From NCBI GenBank assembly GCA_027316975.1, contig DAHVFL010000028.1:1-18445 (forward strand): a DNA stretch of 18,445 nt, in the 5' to 3' direction. The first letter of the stretch is position 1. Each line of letters starts with the position of its first letter. Positions 8,328 to 14,748 of this stretch are shown piece after piece. The stretch is from Chloroflexota bacterium (lineage in GTDB: Bacteria > Chloroflexota > Ktedonobacteria > Ktedonobacterales > Ktedonobacteraceae). The notes beneath the pieces are model-generated. The model saw only the letters and a program-made list of their open reading frames with translations. It was not told the DNA's origin and searched no databases. The position numbers and the translations under genes are program-made.

Positions 8328-8450
8328 CGCTATCGCTCGCTTCCCAGGCTTCCAGAAGCCAGACCGGGGCTTGTCTTTGACATGCGAACTCAATGAGTCA
8401 TCGCCAGGGCGTGGGCTTGTCTCCATCGGCGTGATCGTAGTGAGCTTTTG

Positions 8451-8566
8451 CCAGGGCGGGGGCAAGCTCCGCCCGTACCCTACTGCGAAACGGGAGGCTT
8501 GCTTCGCAAGCCAAACGGACAGGGTACGGGCGGGGCTTCGCCGCCCTTGCGGCCCCCCCGCCCTGG
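8451..8566. repeat. Complex inverted repeat, GTAG-REP-like
   Basis: The left arm (8451-8481, from CCAGGGCGGGG to GTACCCT) is the imperfect reverse complement of the right arm (8521-8566, from AGGGTACGGGCGG to CCGCCCTGG). The right arm has about 15 extra bases. Between them is a perfect 7-bp hairpin, GGCTTGC-TTC-GCAAGCC, at 8496-8512. Read on the - strand, the left arm begins with GTAG (8480-8483) followed by a hairpin, like the other GTAG palindromes in this window. Confidence 0.6.
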
Positions 8567-8594
8567 TTGTTTCACCCCTCAAGTTCGCGTCTCT

Positions 8595-8607
8595 GGGGCT
8601 TCGCCCC
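8595..8607 (-). terminator. Hairpin just after L25, terminator-like without a T tract
   Basis: GGGGC-TTC-GCCCC forms a five-pair stem nine bases downstream of the L25 stop on the - strand. No T run follows, so it may slow or protect the transcript end rather than terminate it. Confidence 0.3.
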
Positions 8608-8616
8608 CGGGTTGTG

Positions 8617-9255
8617 TTATTCCTCGGCGCTCGCCTCTGCCGGAGCCGCGGCAGCAGGAGCAGCAGCTACTTCCGCTTCTTCGACCTTTTCAGCGCGTGT
8701 GGCGGCAATCTTCACGATACCTTCTTCAGGATCGGTAATCAGCTTGAAGCCTTCCGGCAACTTGACATCGCTGGCGTGCAATGTATCATCGATATGCTCC
8801 AGAGATGTCACATCGACTTCAAAGGCATTGACGATATCTTGCGCCGCGCATTCCACTTCAAGCGTATCTAAGAGGTGGAGCAACACGCCATTCTCATTTT
8901 TCACAGCGGGCGCTTCGCCTACCACATGCAGTGGAACCTTCATCAAGATACGTTCAGTCAGGCTCACACGGAAAAAATCAATGTGCAGGATTTTGCCATT
9001 AATTGGATTGCGTTGGACATGGCGCACCAGCGCTGTTTGCGCGGCGGCCCCGTCACCCAGTTTTAGCGAAATGATGCCAGTGGTTTTGCGCGCCTTACGC
9101 AAAGCCTCAAAATCGACCGCGTTAACCTGCACGGCCTCTGATGCTTCTTTATGCCCGTAGATATTAGCCGGGATCAGGCCTGCCTTGCGTAAATGCTTCG
9201 CGGCTTTTCCTATGACTTCCCGGCGAGTTACTGCTAACTCTGTTTGTTGTGCCAT
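8617..9255 (-). CDS. rplY: Ribosomal protein L25, CTC/TL5 (long) form
   Basis: This protein binds 5S rRNA in the large ribosomal subunit; the long CTC/TL5 form carries an extra C-terminal beta domain. The N-terminal L25 domain (about residues 1-90) shows LAVTRREVIGKAAKHLRKAG, IPANIYG, and RHVQRNPINGKILHIDFFRV. The TL5-type domain (about 95-190) contains VPLHVVGEAPAVKNENGVL and SDVKLPEGFKLITDPEEGIV. It ends in an Ala/Glu-rich tail from about 190. The open frame could start at 9321, but the 22 extra residues are not family-like. AAAAGGAAG lies seven bases before the ATG at 9255, giving 212 residues, typical for the long form. It lies downstream of polX on the same strand with a hairpin between, so it may be transcribed separately. 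Confidence 0.93.
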   Translation of the reverse strand: MAQQTELAVTRREVIGKAAKHLRKAGLIPANIYGHKEASEAVQVNAVDFEALRKARKTTGIISLKLGDGAAAQTALVRHVQRNPINGKILHIDFFRVSLTERILMKVPLHVVGEAPAVKNENGVLLHLLDTLEVECAAQDIVNAFEVDVTSLEHIDDTLHASDVKLPEGFKLITDPEEGIVKIAATRAEKVEEAEVAAAPAAAAPAEASAEE

Positions 9256-9262
9256 ACTATTG

Positions 9263-9271
9263 CTTCCTTTT
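9263..9271 (-). promoter_or_regulatory. Ribosome binding site deciding the L25 start
   Basis: On the - strand AAAAGGAAG precedes the ATG at 9255 by seven bases. The more upstream ATG at 9321 has no comparable site. Confidence 0.7.
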
Positions 9272-9364
9272 CTTCTCTTAGCAAGGCCGCGATTCATAGC
9301 GTCCTTACTACTATTACTCACTTACTACGAAATTAACCCCGGCTTCGTTACATGATAGTACTGG

Positions 9365-9408
9365 AAATCAGATTGACAGGTCTGCAAACAGACCTGTCAA
9401 TCTGATTT
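9365..9408. terminator. 20-bp perfect hairpin overlapping the polX stop codon
   Basis: The arms at 9365-9384 and 9389-9408 are perfect reverse complements with a CAAA loop. The polX TGA stop (9397-9399) and its last codons (KKSD) lie in the right arm. On the + strand the stem is followed by a run of six Ts counted from 9406-9411, the shape of an intrinsic terminator. On the - strand, the direction of polX, only TTT follows. It could therefore work best against antisense transcription, or act as a 3'-end stabiliser for polX mRNA. Confidence 0.6.
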
Positions 9409-11160
9409 TTTGCGTCGCGCGCGGAAATAGGCCTGGATTGCTTCTGCTGACAGGGTATTCAGCACATCGGCGGGACGCAACCAGCCTTTACGGGCCATAT
9501 TAATACCATACCGTACCACATCTAATCCATCGATACTATGCGCATCGGGATCAACCGGTATTTTCATACCCTTATCACGCGCCCGGCGCAGGTAGCGCCA
9601 GTCTAAATCCAGCCGTGAAGGGTGGGCATTGATTTCGATACACACTCCGTGTTCTGCCGCCGCGTCGATGACGGCATCTATATCGAGCATATATCCTTCG
9701 CGACCGAGCAGAATGCGCCCGGTAGGATGCCCGATAATATCAACGTATGGATTGGTGATTGCGCGTATCATGCGTTGAGTCTGCTCTTCCGGTGGCAGAT
9801 TGAACAGGCTGTGGATAGATGCTACCACGAAATCCAGGCTTGCCAGCGTCTCATCAGAGAAATCGAGTGAGCCATCGCGCAAGATATCACATTCGGAACC
9901 CTTGAGAATACAAATGCGACCCGCGAACTCTTCGTTCAGGCGGTCGATCTCTTCACCCTGGCGGCGCAGCGCATCCTCATTCAGGCCACCGGCATACGCT
10001 GCTACCTTGCTATGGTCGGTCATGCCCAGGTAATGATAGCCGCGCGCGATACAGGCTTCGGCCATTTCGCGAATCGTATTCTGTCCATCGCTCCAGGTCG
10101 AATGCACATGCAGGATGCCCTGTAAATCATCCATGCGCACCAGTGCCGGCAGCGTGCCTTCTATGGCAGCTTCGATCTCGCCGCTATCCTCGCGCAACTC
10201 CGGCTCGATGTAGGCCATGCCGAGCGCGGCGTAGATATCGGCCTCGTCTTTACACGGTACCAGTTCCAGGTGCGGCTCTTTGCCGCGAAATAGCCCGTAA
10301 TCGTTGATGGTCATGTTCATGCTGAGGGCGCGCCGCCGCAGCGGGATATGGTGTTCTTTGGAGCCGCTGAAGTGATGCAGCGTATAAGGGAACTGGTTAT
10401 CATTGACCACGCGCAGGTCCATGTTGATGCCACTTTTCAAAACCACGCTCGATTTTGTCTCGCCCTTGCCAGTAATCACCTGTACAGACGGCTGGCTGGT
10501 GAACACGCTCATAATCTTGCGGCGCGTTTCATCGCTGGCGTCACCGGCCACGCTCACTACCATGTCGATATCGCCAATTGTTTCGCGGCGGCGACGCAGG
10601 CTGCCCGCCACCTGCATACGCACGATCTCCGGGATGGTTGCTAACGCCGAGCGCATACGCTCCGCCTCGTCTTCGGCCACCGGGTAGAGGAAACGCCCGG
10701 CGTGCTGCGCCAGTAAGGCGATGCCCTGCAAGATTTTATCCTGCGTCTTCTTTCCAAAGCCGGGCAGTACCGCTACTTTGTTCTCGTTACAGGCCTGTTC
10801 CAGTTCAGCAATGCTCTGCACATGCAACTGGTTATAAATAACGTTGATCTTTTTCGGCCCTACGCCCTGTATGCGGCGCATATCCAGCTTCACCTGCGGC
10901 GTTTCTGCCACCAGTTCATCGTGCAAGGCCATATGCCCGGTGTTGACCAGTTCTTCGATGCGCTTGATGATGGTGGAGCCGAGACCCGGCACCCCTTTGA
11001 GCTTGCCTTCGCGGGTCAACTGCTCGATATCGCCATCCAGTGCGCTGACCGCCCGCGCCGCGTTCTCGTAGGCGCGTACCTCAAAGGGATTGCTGCCCTC
11101 TTTCAATTCGAGCAGGCTGGCGACATCTTCTAACACATTGGCAACCGAATTTTTATCCAT
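9397..11160 (-). CDS. polX: DNA polymerase X with PHP exonuclease domain (PolX)
   Basis: This is a bacterial family X polymerase that fills short gaps in base-excision repair, with a C-terminal PHP metal-dependent 3'-5' exonuclease or AP-endonuclease. Domains in order: helix-hairpin-helix repeats at about 50-145 (KGVPGLGSTIIKRIEEL, IQGVGPKKINVIY, LPGFGKKTQ); the nucleotidyltransferase palm at 185-252 with GSLRRR, catalytic D197 and D199 in GDIDMVV, and a third Asp at D248 in MDLRVV; and a thumb near 255-315 (HHFSGSKEHH). The PHP domain runs from 348 to about 575 with HVHSTWSDG (351-359), TDHS, GSECDI, ASIHS, GHPTGR, NAHPSR and PDAHS metal ligands all present. At 587 residues it is full length. 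AGAGGA precedes the ATG. It starts 14 bases after the upstream unknown gene, suggesting co-transcription. Confidence 0.96.
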   Translation of the reverse strand: MDKNSVANVLEDVASLLELKEGSNPFEVRAYENAARAVSALDGDIEQLTREGKLKGVPGLGSTIIKRIEELVNTGHMALHDELVAETPQVKLDMRRIQGVGPKKINVIYNQLHVQSIAELEQACNENKVAVLPGFGKKTQDKILQGIALLAQHAGRFLYPVAEDEAERMRSALATIPEIVRMQVAGSLRRRRETIGDIDMVVSVAGDASDETRRKIMSVFTSQPSVQVITGKGETKSSVVLKSGINMDLRVVNDNQFPYTLHHFSGSKEHHIPLRRRALSMNMTINDYGLFRGKEPHLELVPCKDEADIYAALGMAYIEPELREDSGEIEAAIEGTLPALVRMDDLQGILHVHSTWSDGQNTIREMAEACIARGYHYLGMTDHSKVAAYAGGLNEDALRRQGEEIDRLNEEFAGRICILKGSECDILRDGSLDFSDETLASLDFVVASIHSLFNLPPEEQTQRMIRAITNPYVDIIGHPTGRILLGREGYMLDIDAVIDAAAEHGVCIEINAHPSRLDLDWRYLRRARDKGMKIPVDPDAHSIDGLDVVRYGINMARKGWLRPADVLNTLSAEAIQAYFRARRKKSD

Positions 11161-11174
11161 ACATTCCTCTTATG

Positions 11175-11642
11175 TCATTGCACGCGCAAATCAAAAAACT
11201 CCGGCGGAACCGGTGTCACCTCGAAAGGATTGCGTCCCTTGAGGTCTCGATTGAGGTAGCGTTTGCAGTCGAAATGCGCCAGCAGCCAGCAGTACCACTG
11301 GGTGGTGACGAACAGCGCGTCCCATGGCTTTTCCGGCCCCAGGTCCAGCACCTTGTTACACACAAAACAGCGTGCCATACCCGCCGCGACAGCGCGTTCA
11401 AACCAGCGGTATACAAACTGGTGGAAATCTTCCAGCGTCATCATCTCCAGACTGGACTCTGGATAGCCGAACAGCACCGGGTCGGGACATTCACGAAAGT
11501 CAGTCGATGCGCGGCTCAACGCCATGATCGGCGCTCTAATCGTTACCTTGATCTCGTCGTGCTGCGGGTCGTCAGCCGCCGTCGTAATATCGCTCATCAG
11601 CAGCCCCTCCCGCGCAAACCATGCCAGTAATTCGTTTCTCAT
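11175..11642 (-). CDS. Unknown small protein with a CxxC motif, upstream of polX
   Basis: I do not recognise this family. The 155-residue frame has one CxxC pair (C92, C95 in ARCFVCNKVLDLGPEKPWD) followed by an aromatic-rich stretch (LFVTTQWYCWLLAHFDCKRYL) and a Pro-rich end (NPFEVTPVPPEFFDLRV). There is no signal peptide or clear membrane helix. A single CxxC with downstream C118 and C126 could bind zinc or be redox-active; this is inference. Two starts are possible: ATG 11642, about 22 bases after the predicted transcription start and without a Shine-Dalgarno, or ATG 11597 (140 residues) with GGAGG about eight bases upstream. It ends 14 bases before polX on the same strand, so it is most likely the first gene of that operon. 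Confidence 0.68.
   Translation of the reverse strand: MRNELLAWFAREGLLMSDITTAADDPQHDEIKVTIRAPIMALSRASTDFRECPDPVLFGYPESSLEMMTLEDFHQFVYRWFERAVAAGMARCFVCNKVLDLGPEKPWDALFVTTQWYCWLLAHFDCKRYLNRDLKGRNPFEVTPVPPEFFDLRVQ
11604..11611 (-). promoter_or_regulatory. Shine-Dalgarno supporting an internal start at 11597
   Basis: On the - strand GGGAGGGG lies six bases before the ATG at 11597, inside the longer reading frame that begins at 11642. It favours the shorter form of the CxxC protein, or two forms. Confidence 0.5.
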
Positions 11643-11670
11643 AGTATTTTCTTAGCCTGATGTGTCTACT

Positions 11671-11699
11671 ACTGTACCATTTTGCGGGTGAACCGTCAA
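11671..11699 (-). promoter_or_regulatory. Leftward promoter for the CxxC gene-polX operon
   Basis: On the - strand TTGACG (11699-11694) is followed after 17 bases by TACAGT (11676-11671), with an extended TGG directly before the -10. Transcription would start near 11664. It lies back to back with the ilvA promoter, ten bases away. Confidence 0.6.
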
Positions 11700-11709
11700 A
11701 TCAGTGGGC

Positions 11710-11738
11710 TTGCCCGCACTTGCCAGCTACGTTATAAT
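11710..11738 (+). promoter_or_regulatory. Rightward promoter for ilvA
   Basis: TTGCCC at 11710-11715, a 17-base spacer, and a perfect TATAAT at 11733-11738. The start of transcription would be near 11745. This lies downstream of the first possible ATG/GTG-type start at 11704, so the ilvA start must be later, at 11812. Confidence 0.65.
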
Positions 11739-11811
11739 GCTTGCATTACTTCATGAAAACCACGCGGTCGTGGTATGGTTCGATGTCGCACCGAAAGGAC
11801 CGAGTCAAACC

Positions 11812-13158
11812 ATGCGTTCAATAGAAGACGACACTTCGACCTCTGTAGGGACGCGATTTATCGCGTCCGGGTCCGCCTCTGTAGGGACGCGATTTATCGC
11901 GTCCGGGTCCGCATTCCATGATGGCGAACCTGCGGCAGCCGCCGTCACCATCGCTGATATCTGGGAAGCGCACAAGCTGCTCAAGCCGCGTTTGCACCAT
12001 ACACCACTGACGCCTTCGCGCACCCTGCGCGATTTGACCGGCGCGGATATTTACCTGAAAGCCGAAAATACGCAGCGTTCAGGCTCCTTCAAAGTGCGCG
12101 GAGCCAGCTATAAACTTTCACGCCTGGCTCCACAGGAATACGAACGCGGCGTGATCGCGGCCTCGGCTGGCAACCATGCCCAGGGCGTGGCGATTGCCGC
12201 CTCGCAGTACGGCATCCCCTGCACCATCGTGATGCCGGAAACCGCGCCGCTCGCCAAAGTGATGGCGACGCAGAGCTACGGGGCCACCGTCGTACTGCAC
12301 GGTTTTACCTACGATGACGCATACCAGCGCTGCCGAGAATTGCAGGAACAGTCAGGCGCAACCTTTATTCATGCCTTCGATGACCCCGATATCATCGCCG
12401 GTCAGGGGACGCTTGGCCTGGAAATGTTGAGCGACTTGCCCGACGCGGACGCGCTGGTTGTGCCAATTGGTGGCGGTGGGCTGATATCTGGTATCGCGAT
12501 TGCGGCGCGCGCATTACGTCCTGATATCACCATCATTGGCGTGCAAGCCGCGGGCGCGGCCTGCTTTCGCGCCTCGCTCGACGCCGGAGAAGTTCGCTCT
12601 CTACCCGCCATTGCCACCATCGCCGATGGCATCGCCGTCAAGCGACCCGGCGCGCTGACCTTCTCAATTATCCAGCGATTGGTAGATGATGTTGTTGTAG
12701 TCAATGACGAAGCGATTATCAGCGCGGTACTCTTCTTGATGGAACGCTGCAAGATGCTGGTCGAGGGCGCGGGCGCGGCTGGCGTGGCGGCTCTTTTGAG
12801 CGGCGCGGTCAAATTGCCCGGCAAAAAGGTGCTGGTGCCTTTGACGGGCGGCAACATCGATATCAACCTGGTGGGCCGTTTCATCGAGCATGGACTGGCG
12901 GCAGCTGGCCGCTACTTCGTCATTCATACGCGGCTGGCCGATCGTCCGGGCGAACTGATGCGCCTGCTGGGCATCATCGCGGATATGCGTATCAATGTGA
13001 TCGACGTGCGCCACCAGCGCATTTCCAGCCGCCTGCCCATCATGCAGCGCGAAGAAACTCTCACCCTGGAAACGCGCGACCGCTCCCAGTGCGAGGAATT
13101 GTTACAACGCCTTCGCGCCTCCGGCTACGTTGTCGAGGAGGCGCAAGCGCTGGAATAA
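11812..13158 (+). CDS. ilvA: Threonine ammonia-lyase (threonine dehydratase) with one ACT domain and a repeat-derived N-terminal insert
   Basis: This PLP enzyme turns L-threonine into 2-oxobutanoate and ammonia, the entry step to isoleucine. Numbered from ATG 11812 (448 residues), the PLP lysine is K94 in SGSFKVRGA. SAGNHAQGVA lies near 118-127, the phosphate loop GGGGL at 220-224, and a single ACT regulatory domain at about 368-444 (HTRLADRPGELMRLLGII). One ACT domain fits the ilvA_1Cterm type, not the two-domain E. coli IlvA. Residues 11-34 are two copies of SVGTRFIASGSA, encoded by a perfect tandem 36-base palindromic repeat, inserted before the conserved core (TIADIWEAHKLLKP). I choose 11812 because the TATAAT promoter lies between 11704 and it, and AAAGGA is 12 bases upstream. 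The core is intact, so activity is expected. Confidence 0.93.
   Translation: MRSIEDDTSTSVGTRFIASGSASVGTRFIASGSAFHDGEPAAAAVTIADIWEAHKLLKPRLHHTPLTPSRTLRDLTGADIYLKAENTQRSGSFKVRGASYKLSRLAPQEYERGVIAASAGNHAQGVAIAASQYGIPCTIVMPETAPLAKVMATQSYGATVVLHGFTYDDAYQRCRELQEQSGATFIHAFDDPDIIAGQGTLGLEMLSDLPDADALVVPIGGGGLISGIAIAARALRPDITIIGVQAAGAACFRASLDAGEVRSLPAIATIADGIAVKRPGALTFSIIQRLVDDVVVVNDEAIISAVLFLMERCKMLVEGAGAAGVAALLSGAVKLPGKKVLVPLTGGNIDINLVGRFIEHGLAAAGRYFVIHTRLADRPGELMRLLGIIADMRINVIDVRHQRISSRLPIMQREETLTLETRDRSQCEELLQRLRASGYVVEEAQALE
11841..11912 (+). repeat. Two perfect tandem 36-base GTAG-palindrome units inside ilvA
   Basis: Units 11841-11876 and 11877-11912 are identical. Each contains GTAG followed by the hairpin GGACGCGAT-TT-ATCGCGTCC (9-bp stem), then GGGTCCGC. 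Read in the gene's frame each unit gives SVGTRFIASGSA. GTAG plus a hairpin is the known layout of REP elements mobilised by RAYT (TnpA-REP) transposases; assignment to that class is inference. Confidence 0.85.
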
Positions 13159-13254
13159 TGTATGACGCCAGTTGTGATGATTCAGCCCATCCATCGCAGT
13201 CTGTCTTATTGAATGAAAATGTCTGAGGCTCATCCATCAGGTTTGACAAAGGTA

Positions 13255-13263
13255 TGGTAAAAT
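13255..13263 (+). promoter_or_regulatory. Extended -10 promoter very close to the TcmP-like start
   Basis: TGGTAAAAT is an extended -10 (TGn plus TAAAAT). A TTGACA lies at 13243-13248 but is too close (9 bases) to act as its -35. Transcription would begin near 13270, only about three bases before the ATG at 13273, implying a leaderless message or a later start. Confidence 0.4.
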
Positions 13264-13272
13264 GTCCGCATT

Positions 13273-14712
13273 ATGAACCTGTGGGCAGAATCTGAGAACC
13301 TCGAATTAGCCAGTATGTCTGCGGAGCGGGCGCAAAAATCGGGCACAATGCGTCGCAATTCCACGGAACACGCTGTATTGCCAGCATTGCGCTCCTGGCT
13401 GCTGGCTGAGTATGTCGCGCCCTATTGTCGCTCGCTGGCCGCCACACGCATTTTCCGCCGCTGCATCTGGCTCGATGCGCCGGGCAGCACGCGCGTTATG
13501 TCGAAGAAGGCCGACGGGAATCAAGGGGGCGACAGTGGGCGCGGTAGCGGTAGTGGAAGCGGTAGCGGACGCGATGAATCGCGTCCCTACATTTTTGATG
13601 ATGTTGCAGGGATGGAACAATCAAATCATAGCCGGTCACGTTCGGGCAAGGGCGCGAAGAAAGCGCATTCCGAAACATTGCCACCCGCGCTGCAAATCGT
13701 CACCGCTCTGTCCGGCGAACTGGCCCGCGAAAGCAAGCCGATTACCCTGCAAGGCATCGCTCTCGACACCACAAAATCTGTAGGGACGCGATTTATCGCG
13801 TCCGCCCCCGCGTCCAAAGCTTCCCAGGACGCCTTCGTTTTGCCAGAGGAGAGCAGCGTCATCAACGCCAGTTGGCGCGAGACTGCTCCCGCGCTTCTCC
13901 CGGCCATCGAGCAAAGCGCCGCTATCTTCCTCATTAACCCGCTCGCGATTACCAGGTCAGGCGCATCGGTAAAGGGCGAAATCCCGTTCCTGACGGCAGA
14001 TGAACTCACGCCCCTTGTGCAGCGCACTGCGCCAACGGAAGTGTGCCTGTTGTTGATGCATCAACAGGTTGAGAGGGTATTGCTTCCAGCTTTGCGCTCG
14101 ACAGCAGGGGCAGCAGCTTTTACCGCCTTACTGCGCAGCGACCGCTGGAAAGCGATGCTGGCGAAGGAGAGCGAGAACGACTCAAAGGTTAGTAGAGCGA
14201 TTGACCTCTGGCTAGCTTCGCTGCAACCACATTTCCCATTTGCGCGGCGTATAACTTTTCCCATGCTGATCGGACCGGCTACTGTTGAAGACGCGCCCTG
14301 CTCTCTGCTCTTCGCCACGCGCCGCCAGGATAGCCTGACCTGTATGAACGATGCCGTGTGCGGCTATCGCAGACGCCTGGAGCAAGAGAGCCGACGGGGC
14401 ATTTTGAACGAAGCATGGTTTGCCGCGCAACAGGCTGGACGCGACGCGCAGGCTTTGCAACACTTGAGCGAAGACACCCTGCGCGAAGGCCGCGCTCGTC
14501 TCCCCCGTCGCTGGCCCGACCTGCGCCAGCAACTCTTGCTTGATCGTTTCGGGCAGTGGACACAGAGCGAATACGATGCAATCATCTGCCGCCTGGTGCA
14601 GGCGGATGAAGTGCGCTGCGAGTGGCGACAGGCGAACCAGGAAAATCTGCCCTGTCGCGTGCCCGGCCATGAGGATATGTTGCTGTGGCAATGGAAAAAG
14701 AGACGCTACTAG
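13273..14712 (+). CDS. Diverged TcmP-like (three-Cys-motif partner) protein carrying two REP-like insertions
   Basis: Several segments follow the order I recall for the TcmP family, Rossmann-type proteins of unknown reaction: HAVLPALRSWLLAEYVAPYC at about 34-53, then IWLDAPGST where TcmP has a DxFAGPG-type motif, AAIFLINPLA in place of FLDPFG, EVCLLLM, RITFPML, and LLFATRRQDSLTCMNDAV near 355. The C-terminus (LDRFGQWTQSEYDAIICRLV, then a basic end) resembles a small winged helix. The catalytic-looking motif is altered. Residues about 88-106 are a Gly-Ser run plus RDESRPY from an inverted palindrome, and SVGTRFIAS near 169-177 comes from a direct copy. No three-Cys partner gene is adjacent. 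There is no Shine-Dalgarno at ATG 13273; ATG 13315 is an alternative. The family call is by eye. Confidence 0.6.
   Translation: MNLWAESENLELASMSAERAQKSGTMRRNSTEHAVLPALRSWLLAEYVAPYCRSLAATRIFRRCIWLDAPGSTRVMSKKADGNQGGDSGRGSGSGSGSGRDESRPYIFDDVAGMEQSNHSRSRSGKGAKKAHSETLPPALQIVTALSGELARESKPITLQGIALDTTKSVGTRFIASAPASKASQDAFVLPEESSVINASWRETAPALLPAIEQSAAIFLINPLAITRSGASVKGEIPFLTADELTPLVQRTAPTEVCLLLMHQQVERVLLPALRSTAGAAAFTALLRSDRWKAMLAKESENDSKVSRAIDLWLASLQPHFPFARRITFPMLIGPATVEDAPCSLLFATRRQDSLTCMNDAVCGYRRRLEQESRRGILNEAWFAAQQAGRDAQALQHLSEDTLREGRARLPRRWPDLRQQLLLDRFGQWTQSEYDAIICRLVQADEVRCEWRQANQENLPCRVPGHEDMLLWQWKKRRY
13534..13569 (+). repeat. Gly-Ser coding run of GGTAGC-like hexamers
   Basis: Degenerate GGTAGC/GGTAGT/GGAAGC units encode an alternating Gly-Ser linker leading straight into the inverted palindrome copy. 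It looks like simple-repeat expansion in a tolerant loop. Confidence 0.65.
13567..13590 (-). repeat. Inverted copy of the GTAG palindrome inside the TcmP-like gene
   Basis: On the - strand this reads GTAG then GGACGCGAT-TC-ATCGCGTCC, one base different from the ilvA copies (TT to TC in the loop). In the gene's frame it encodes GRDESRPY without a stop. Confidence 0.8.
13777..13805 (+). repeat. Direct copy of the GTAG palindrome inside the TcmP-like gene
   Basis: The sequence from TCTGTAG to CGCGTCCGC matches the ilvA units through the whole hairpin. It is read in the same frame as in ilvA, giving SVGTRFIAS. Confidence 0.85.
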
Positions 14713-14717
14713 GGGGA

Positions 14718-14748
14718 AATGCCGGGTATGGGGATGCCCGGACATTTT
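14718..14748 (+). terminator. Terminator-like hairpin after the TcmP-like gene
   Basis: AATG and CATT flank an inner stem CCGGGTAT-GGGG-ATGCCCGG, with one G-T pair and a bulged A. It ends in TTTT at 14745-14748, six bases after the stop codon begins the spacer. The T run is short, so efficiency is uncertain. Confidence 0.45.

Larger units (their letters stand above)
8328..8616. other. Intergenic region rich in palindromes between L25 and the GT4 gene
   Basis: These 289 bases contain no convincing gene. They carry the large imperfect inverted repeat at 8451-8566 and a small hairpin at 8595-8607. Closer to the glycosyltransferase there is a loose direct repeat around GGGCTTGTCT (near 8366 and 8413). 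All long open frames here are by-products of GC-rich palindromes. Confidence 0.6.

Noticed and set aside
8328..8582. N-terminal extension of the GT4 protein
   Set aside because: The 85 extra residues come from repeat DNA, and the family's N-terminal motif begins exactly at the ATG at 8327.
8308..9160. Overlapping + strand frames of 187 and 197 codons
   Set aside because: They consist of palindromic repeat sequence and antisense L25; L25 is unambiguous on the - strand.
11704..11811. 36-residue N-terminal extension of IlvA
   Set aside because: The start at 11704 precedes the -35 box of the only good promoter, so it would not be in the transcript.
14212..14745. 177-codon antisense frame over the TcmP-like gene
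   Set aside because: It runs through the terminator-like hairpin and opposite a coherent coding frame; no domain is recognisable.
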